Assembly: GCA_002383165.1 (NCBI GenBank)
Contig: DFXK01000012.1
Coordinates: 22,108-86,107 of the forward strand
Direction: 5' to 3'
Length of the DNA: 64,000 nt
Origin: Flavobacteriales bacterium UBA4110
GTDB taxonomy: Bacteria; Bacteroidota; Bacteroidia; Flavobacteriales; Weeksellaceae
Shown: positions 60,568-64,000 of the stretch, one piece after another
How the letters are laid out: the number at the start of each line of letters is the position of its first letter
Numbering within the stretch: position 1 is the first letter of the stretch
Notes under the pieces: generated by a model
What the model was told of the DNA's origin: nothing
The model's database searches: none
What the model saw: only the letters and a program-made list of their open reading frames with translations
Position numbers and translations under genes: made by a program

Positions 60568-61638
60568 ATGAAAGCAGTTTTACGATATATTGTTGCACTT
60601 ATATTTATTGCTTCCGGATTTGTAAAAGCTGTTGATTTGAAAGGGTTTTCTTTCAAATTAGAGGAATATTTTTCGCCAATTGTTTTCGATTTACCGTTTT
60701 TGGAAAAATATGCTTTGGCATTTTCAATTATTGTAGTTGTTCTGGAATTGATTCTTGGATTTATGTTATTGATGAAAATCAAGCTTAAACTAACACTTTA
60801 TGCACTGATTGCACTTTGCGTTTTCTTTGGTTTTCTAACATTTTATTCAGCTTATTATAACGTTGTTACAGATTGTGGATGTTTCGGAGATGCGTTGAAA
60901 TTCACGCCTTGGCAATCCTTCTGGAAAGATATTACGCTTCTTGCTTTATTAGTAATTCTTGCTTTTCTTTACAGAAAAAGAGAAGAAGATGAAAAGGTTA
61001 GATTTGGCAAATTACCATTGTTGGGCGTTTTTGTTTTAGTAATGACCTTCGTGATGTTCAGAGGAATTGTACACGAACCGATGATAGATTTCCGAGCTTA
61101 TTCTATCGGAACTGACTTAGCAGCTGAGAAGCAAAAAATTGTACAAAATCCTTCGGAGTATAAGACGTTTTATTCACTTAAAAATTCTAAAACTGGCGAA
61201 GTTAAAAAAGTTGACCAAGACGAATATATCAATAAGGAATATTGGAAAGACACAGCTTGGCAAATTGAAGATGGAAAAACAACTTCTGAAATTTCGAAAA
61301 AAGGCTATGAATCAGAAATCTCGAAGTTCAAAGTAGAAGACACTAATGGAAATCCAATCACAGACGAAATTCTTAAGGAACCGAGAGTTGTTTTAGTGTT
61401 TACCTACAAACCAAAAGAAGCAGATTTAGAATTAGTTAAAAAAACGGAAACCAAAGCTTTGACGGAAAAAGCAAAAATCTACGGAATAAGCACTCAGCCT
61501 AATTTTTACAAACAAATCCCAAATTTTCTAATGGACGAAGTTGCCATCAAAACCATTGCGAGAAGCAATCCTTTTGTATTGATTCTAGAAAAGGGGAAAA
61601 TAGTGGAGAAGTTGGGCGCAAAAGATTATTTGGATTAA
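60568..61638 (+). CDS. BT_3928 family DoxX-like membrane protein with thioredoxin-like tail
   Basis: The 356-residue protein has four membrane segments in the first 150 residues (RYIVALIFIASGFVKAVDL is the DoxX-like start, then YALAFSIIVVVLELILGFM and later helices). A soluble domain at about 240-356 with ARSNPFVLILEKGKIVEKLG resembles a thioredoxin fold without a CxxC pair. The conserved neighbourhood with tpiA is typical of Bacteroidota. The start is the ATG at 60568; the longer frame uses a TTG in the repeat. Confidence 0.75.
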   Translation: MKAVLRYIVALIFIASGFVKAVDLKGFSFKLEEYFSPIVFDLPFLEKYALAFSIIVVVLELILGFMLLMKIKLKLTLYALIALCVFFGFLTFYSAYYNVVTDCGCFGDALKFTPWQSFWKDITLLALLVILAFLYRKREEDEKVRFGKLPLLGVFVLVMTFVMFRGIVHEPMIDFRAYSIGTDLAAEKQKIVQNPSEYKTFYSLKNSKTGEVKKVDQDEYINKEYWKDTAWQIEDGKTTSEISKKGYESEISKFKVEDTNGNPITDEILKEPRVVLVFTYKPKEADLELVKKTETKALTEKAKIYGISTQPNFYKQIPNFLMDEVAIKTIARSNPFVLILEKGKIVEKLGAKDYLD

Positions 61639-61662
61639 ACATCTTGAATAATTAAAGAATGA

Positions 61663-61710
61663 AATATATCATATTAGTCTAATATCTAATGTCTAATATC
61701 TAACATCTAT
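61663..61710 (+). repeat. Low-complexity repeat, right-arm type only
   Basis: CTAATATCTAATGTCTAATA and ATCTAACATCTA are variations of one word and share TCTAATATCT with the repeat at 54796-54878. It has no four-helix-bundle gene. Confidence 0.45.
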
Positions 61711-61719
61711 ATTTGTATA

Positions 61720-62070
61720 ATGAGAAAATCAAATAAACCAATTGCAGGTTATCATTTACTGATGATTTTGTCTGCTGTGGACGGGATTATCAAACCGGAA
61801 GAAGGTCTTAAAGTTCAGCAATATATGGCGGAAGAATTTCCGTTTCGTCTCAATCTGGATGACGAATTGGAAATCATTGCTCAATTAACAGCAGATCAAT
61901 GGAAAGAACATTTCGAATTTCACGCAAAATGTTTCGAAGAAGATTCTACCGAGAAAGAAAGAAAAGACTTCATCCAATTTGCAAAATCCCTCATCAAAGC
62001 TGATAATGAAGTGAGCGATGAGGAGCATCAATTCTACATATTATTAAAAAACATTTGGAATTTAAATTAA
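61720..62070 (+). CDS. TerB-like protein
   Basis: The 116-residue protein is helical and acidic, with the TerB-like pattern LLMILSAVDGIIKPEEGLKV and FIQFAKSLIKADNEVSDEE, where two acidic helix-loop repeats could bind metal. It is not next to other ter genes, so tellurite resistance is not implied. It lies eight bases before tpiA. Confidence 0.72.
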   Translation: MRKSNKPIAGYHLLMILSAVDGIIKPEEGLKVQQYMAEEFPFRLNLDDELEIIAQLTADQWKEHFEFHAKCFEEDSTEKERKDFIQFAKSLIKADNEVSDEEHQFYILLKNIWNLN

Positions 62071-62077
62071 AAATATA

Positions 62078-62839
62078 ATGAGAAAAAACATTGTTGCAGG
62101 AAACTGGAAAATGAACAAAACTTATGCTGAAGCACAGGAACTGATGGCTCAGCTTTTAGAATACAAAAAAAATAATACGACAAACTGTGAGGTTTATATC
62201 GCTCCGCCAGCTTTATATCTTACCGCTGCCAAAGAAGTTTTCAAAAATGGGGAAGTCGGTGTTTTTGCGCAGGACGTTTCCGAATATCCAAGTGGCGCTT
62301 ACACAGGCGAGATTTCTGTAGATATGCTGGCTTCTGTTGATGCAGACGGAAGTTTGGTTTCACATTCCGAGAGAAGAACTTTCCACGGAGAAACCGACAG
62401 CCACGCCAATAGAAAAGTAAAAGCACTTCTGGATAAAGGTTTGATACCAATCTATTGCAATGGTGAGAAATTGGAAGAGAGAAAAGCAGGAAGACATTTT
62501 GAGGTGGTTAAAAACCAGACAGAAACGGCGCTTTTCACTTTATCTGCAGAGGAAATCAAAAAAGTAGTCATTGCTTACGAACCTGTTTGGGCCATCGGAA
62601 CTGGCGAAACGGCGACTGCTGAGCAAGCTCAGGAAGTTCACGCTTACATCAGAAGCCTGATTGCTGACAAATACGGAAAAGAAGTTGCTGACGAAGTTTC
62701 TATTCTTTACGGAGGAAGTGTGAAGCCAGACAACGCGAAAGAAATCTTTTCTCAGCCAGACGTAGATGGTGGTTTGATTGGCGGTGCAGCACTTAAAATT
62801 GAAGATTTTTCCAAGATTATTGAAGGATTCAATTCCTAA
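62078..62839 (+). CDS. tpiA: Triosephosphate isomerase
   Basis: The 253-residue TIM barrel has Asn9 and Lys11 in AGNWKMNK, His96 in SHSERR, Glu168 in AYEPVWAIGTG and the phosphate loop LYGGSVKPDN. It interconverts dihydroxyacetone phosphate and glyceraldehyde 3-phosphate in glycolysis. The length is normal, and a terminator follows. Confidence 0.96.
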   Translation: MRKNIVAGNWKMNKTYAEAQELMAQLLEYKKNNTTNCEVYIAPPALYLTAAKEVFKNGEVGVFAQDVSEYPSGAYTGEISVDMLASVDADGSLVSHSERRTFHGETDSHANRKVKALLDKGLIPIYCNGEKLEERKAGRHFEVVKNQTETALFTLSAEEIKKVVIAYEPVWAIGTGETATAEQAQEVHAYIRSLIADKYGKEVADEVSILYGGSVKPDNAKEIFSQPDVDGGLIGGAALKIEDFSKIIEGFNS

Positions 62840-62855
62840 TTAATCAAAAATATAG

Positions 62856-62903
62856 ATTGTCAAAGTATGTCATTCAATAAGATTTACTTTGGCAATTTTT
62901 TTT
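62856..62903 (+). terminator. Terminator of tpiA
   Basis: A 12-base-pair stem ATTGTCAAAGTA with TACTTTGGCAAT (one wobble) and a 17-base loop is followed by a run of T. Confidence 0.75.
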
Positions 62904-62991
62904 AGGAGCTTAATCCCGCTATCCACTATATCTTTTTCTTTTTTTGTTAAAAAAAGAAAAAGGATGTCGCTACTATCGGGGCTAGGGATTT
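62902..62991 (+). repeat. Dispersed palindromic repeat
   Basis: It begins TTAGGAGCTTAATCCCGC and ends CTACTATCGGGGCTAGGG, with an A/T hairpin (TCTTTTTCTT against AAAAAGAAAA) in the middle. The first 38 bases are nearly the same as in the copy at 34137. The short region up to the next gene holds a fragment GTCATTCCCACATAAG of another repeat style. Confidence 0.65.
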
Positions 62992-63045
62992 GGTTATTCA
63001 AATAAATTTCGTCATTCCCACATAAGATTATTCAAAAATAACACA

Positions 63046-63444
63046 ATGAAAATAGAACATTTAGGAATTGCCGTAAAATCTTTGTCAAACTCAGATGATT
63101 TATTTTCCCGACTTTTAGGCAAATCAAATTACAAACAAGAATCTGTAGAAAGAGAAGGCGTAACCACATCTTTTTATGAAATTGGAGAAAGCAAAATCGA
63201 ACTTTTAGAAGCTACAAACCCCGAAAGTCCAATCGCCAAATTCCTGGATAAAAAAGGAGAAGGAATCCATCACGTCGCATTTGGCGTAGAAAATATCCAA
63301 ACAGAAATCGAAAGATTAAAAAAAGAAGGATTTACTTTCATCTCAGAAGAACCGAAAGAAGGTGCTGATAATAAATTAGTTGTCTTCCTGCACCCGAAAT
63401 GTACCAATGGTGTGCTAGTAGAATTGTGTCAAGAAAAACCTTAA
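63046..63444 (+). CDS. mce: Methylmalonyl-CoA epimerase
   Basis: The 132-residue protein has two VOC (glyoxalase-fold) half-domains, with EHLGIAVKSLSNSDDLFSRL, SKIELLEATNPESPI and the metal-ligand strand GEGIHHVAFGVEN. The last strand ends with TNGVLVELCQ. It interconverts (S)- and (R)-methylmalonyl-CoA in propionate metabolism; the mutase is not in the window. It stands alone upstream of the tRNA gene. Confidence 0.88.
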   Translation: MKIEHLGIAVKSLSNSDDLFSRLLGKSNYKQESVEREGVTTSFYEIGESKIELLEATNPESPIAKFLDKKGEGIHHVAFGVENIQTEIERLKKEGFTFISEEPKEGADNKLVVFLHPKCTNGVLVELCQEKP

Positions 63445-63450
63445 TTTTTT

Positions 63451-63480
63451 TTTGAATTTTCCGAAAAAATCTTACATTTG
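63451..63480 (+). promoter_or_regulatory. Promoter of the tRNA(CAT) gene
   Basis: TTTG at 63451-63454, 18 bases, then TACATTTG at 63473-63480: a full match to the Bacteroidota promoter. The precursor leader would be about 34 bases. Confidence 0.7.
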
Positions 63481-63520
63481 CACACCCAATTGAAATAAAG
63501 ATATTTTATCATAAATATTT

Positions 63521-63594
63521 GGCCTTGTAACTCAGTTGGTTAGAGTAGCTGACTCATAATCAGCAAGTCCTTGGTTCGAGCCCAAGCTGGGCCA
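63521..63594 (+). tRNA. tRNA with anticodon CAT (Met or Ile2)
   Basis: The 74-base gene folds as a cloverleaf. The anticodon loop CTCATAA (63553-63559) gives CAT between GCTGA and TCAGC. The T arm is CTTGG, loop TTCGAGC, CCAAG. The D stem has A10-U25. The acceptor 5' strand GGCCTTG pairs with CTGGGCC except for a U5-G68 wobble and a U6-U67 mismatch. CCA is not encoded. The anticodon alone cannot tell elongator Met from lysidine-modified Ile2. The gene has a strong promoter and a perfect terminator. Confidence 0.9.
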
Positions 63595-63624
63595 CAAAAT
63601 CCTCAGAATTTCTGAGGATTTTGT
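63594..63624 (+). terminator. Terminator of the tRNA gene
   Basis: ACAAAATCCTCAGAA pairs perfectly with its complement around one base (in practice a short loop) and is followed by T-rich sequence. An identical copy lies at 63969-63999. Confidence 0.8.
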
Positions 63625-63637
63625 TATTTTTGTATAA

Positions 63638-63919
63638 ATGAAACATTTTGTTTATATATTATTTTCTGAAACAGCCAATAAATATTATATTGGCGAGACA
63701 AATAATTTAGAAAGAAGATTAGAAGAGCATTTAAGCCATTTTTTTGAAAATTCTTTTACAAAAATTGCGGAAGATTGGGAATTGTTTTTAAAAATAGAGT
63801 GTAAAGATATTTTTGAAGCAAGAAAAATAGAGCGCCACATAAAGAAAATGAAAAGCAAAAAATATTTAGAAAACCTCAAAAAATATCCAGAAATTATTAA
63901 AAAATTAAAAGAAAAATAA
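63638..63919 (+). CDS. Small GIY-YIG endonuclease domain protein
   Basis: The 93-residue protein consists of a single GIY-YIG domain. FVYILFS holds the GIY-like first motif (residues 4-10), KYYIGET the second (16-21), Arg26/Arg27 in LERRLEEH, and Glu60 in FEARKIERHIKK. The C-terminal KKYLENLKKYPEI is typical of the UvrC-like small members. The domain cuts DNA in homing enzymes and in UvrC. The stop codon TAA lies in the duplicated tRNA anticodon loop, so the gene is fitted exactly to the repeat. A TATTTTTG box (63625-63632) lies just before the start. Confidence 0.85.
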   Translation: MKHFVYILFSETANKYYIGETNNLERRLEEHLSHFFENSFTKIAEDWELFLKIECKDIFEARKIERHIKKMKSKKYLENLKKYPEIIKKLKEK

Positions 63920-63969
63920 TCAGCAAGTCCTTGTCCCGATAACTATCGGGACGAGCCCAAGCTGGGCCA
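63916..63969 (+). pseudogene. tRNA 3'-half fragment (anticodon loop to discriminator base)
   Basis: The fragment repeats the tRNA from within the anticodon to A73, with the T loop broken by an 18-base hairpin. It has no acceptor 5' strand or D arm, so it cannot be a working tRNA. Confidence 0.75.
63934..63951 (+). repeat. 18-base palindrome inserted in the T loop of the tRNA fragment
   Basis: TCCCGATAACTATCGGGA has eight-base arms around AC. It replaces three bases (GTT) of the intact copy. The ACTATCGGG part also occurs in the dispersed repeat ending at 62991. Confidence 0.7.
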
Positions 63970-63999
63970 CAAAATCCTCAGAATTTCTGAGGATTTTGT
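63969..63999 (+). terminator. Duplicated terminator after the tRNA fragment
   Basis: It is an identical copy of the hairpin at 63594-63624. It would end transcription of the GIY-YIG gene. Confidence 0.7.
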
Positions 64000-64000
64000 T

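Larger units (their letters stand above)
63556..64000 (+). mobile_element. GIY-YIG gene bracketed by direct repeats of the tRNA 3' half and terminator
   Basis: The segment from the middle of the anticodon to past the terminator (63556-63625) is repeated at 63916-64000. The first 18 bases are the same; then three bases (GTT) are replaced by 18, and the next 49 bases are the same up to the window end. Between the copies lies only the GIY-YIG gene. I infer a minimal unit that brings its own tRNA 3' half. The element is cut by the window edge, so a further tandem unit cannot be ruled out. Confidence 0.55.

Noticed and set aside
61663..61710. CRISPR array
   Set aside because: The repeated words are 7 to 10 bases, irregular and without spacers; no cas gene is present.
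61720..62070. Tellurite resistance locus
   Set aside because: Only a distant TerB-like helical protein is present, with no other ter gene.
63916..63969. A second functional tRNA at the right edge
   Set aside because: It lacks the acceptor 5' strand and the D arm, and its T loop is broken by a hairpin.

Overview
The window is AT-rich chromosomal DNA from a member of the Bacteroidota. It is most likely a flavobacterium of the Weeksellaceae (Chryseobacterium or Epilithonimonas type); the genus is an inference. Support comes from two proteins with type IX secretion C-terminal signals, an S46 dipeptidyl-peptidase, a YtxJ bacillithiol-type redox protein, a lipoprotein with an acidic surface-export signal, and promoters of the Bacteroidota kind (TTTG, a 17-19 base spacer, then TAnnTTTG). 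Several -7 boxes lie only a few bases before the start codon. I see no insertion sequence, prophage, CRISPR array or rRNA gene. Almost all of the DNA is housekeeping or metabolic.

Layout. 1-3.9 kb: partial gene, polysaccharide deacetylase, secreted S46 peptidase, acyl-CoA thioesterase. 4-6.5 kb: agmatine-to-putrescine genes aguB and aguA, split by a four-helix-bundle gene set in low-complexity repeats. 6.5-16.7 kb: MFS exporter, rRNA-type methyltransferase, typA, purU, GHL10 lipoprotein, Tat-signal aminotransferase, AraC regulator, small secreted protein. 16.8-28.5 kb: PoxB-like enzyme, glycosyltransferase, two methyltransferases, ZIP transporter, ytxJ, Crp/Fnr regulator, nuclease, GNAT, HAD phosphatase, the DUF6952-thioredoxin-peroxiredoxin cluster, and an aminotransferase. 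29-43 kb: large T9SS adhesin-like protein, rsmG, lipoprotein, AddB-like nuclease, amidase, an internally deleted DUF1287 gene, glutaryl-CoA dehydrogenase, AsmA protein. 42.7-48.3 kb: orphan barstar, purL, purB. 48.4-55.6 kb: AraC with an iron alcohol dehydrogenase, apaG, exonuclease, glycosyltransferase, LpxL-type acyltransferase, secreted thioredoxin, rpsF-rpsR-rplI. 55.7-64 kb: second T9SS protein, folP, DUF2891, DUF1599, second four-helix-bundle unit, BT_3928-type protein, TerB-like protein, tpiA, epimerase, and a tRNA(CAT).

The most unusual feature is at the right edge. A tRNA(CAT) gene and its terminator are followed by a 93-residue GIY-YIG endonuclease gene. The gene's stop codon lies in a second copy of the tRNA 3' half (from the anticodon onward) plus the same terminator. 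That second copy carries an 18-base hairpin in its T loop. The arrangement looks like a minimal tRNA-targeting mobile unit that brings its own tRNA 3' half. The intact tRNA has a U6-U67 mismatch in its acceptor stem, as a chimera might. A second theme is a set of dispersed, word-shuffled inverted repeats. Two copies enclose four-helix-bundle genes, and in both cases the repeats have become part of neighbouring protein-coding sequence.
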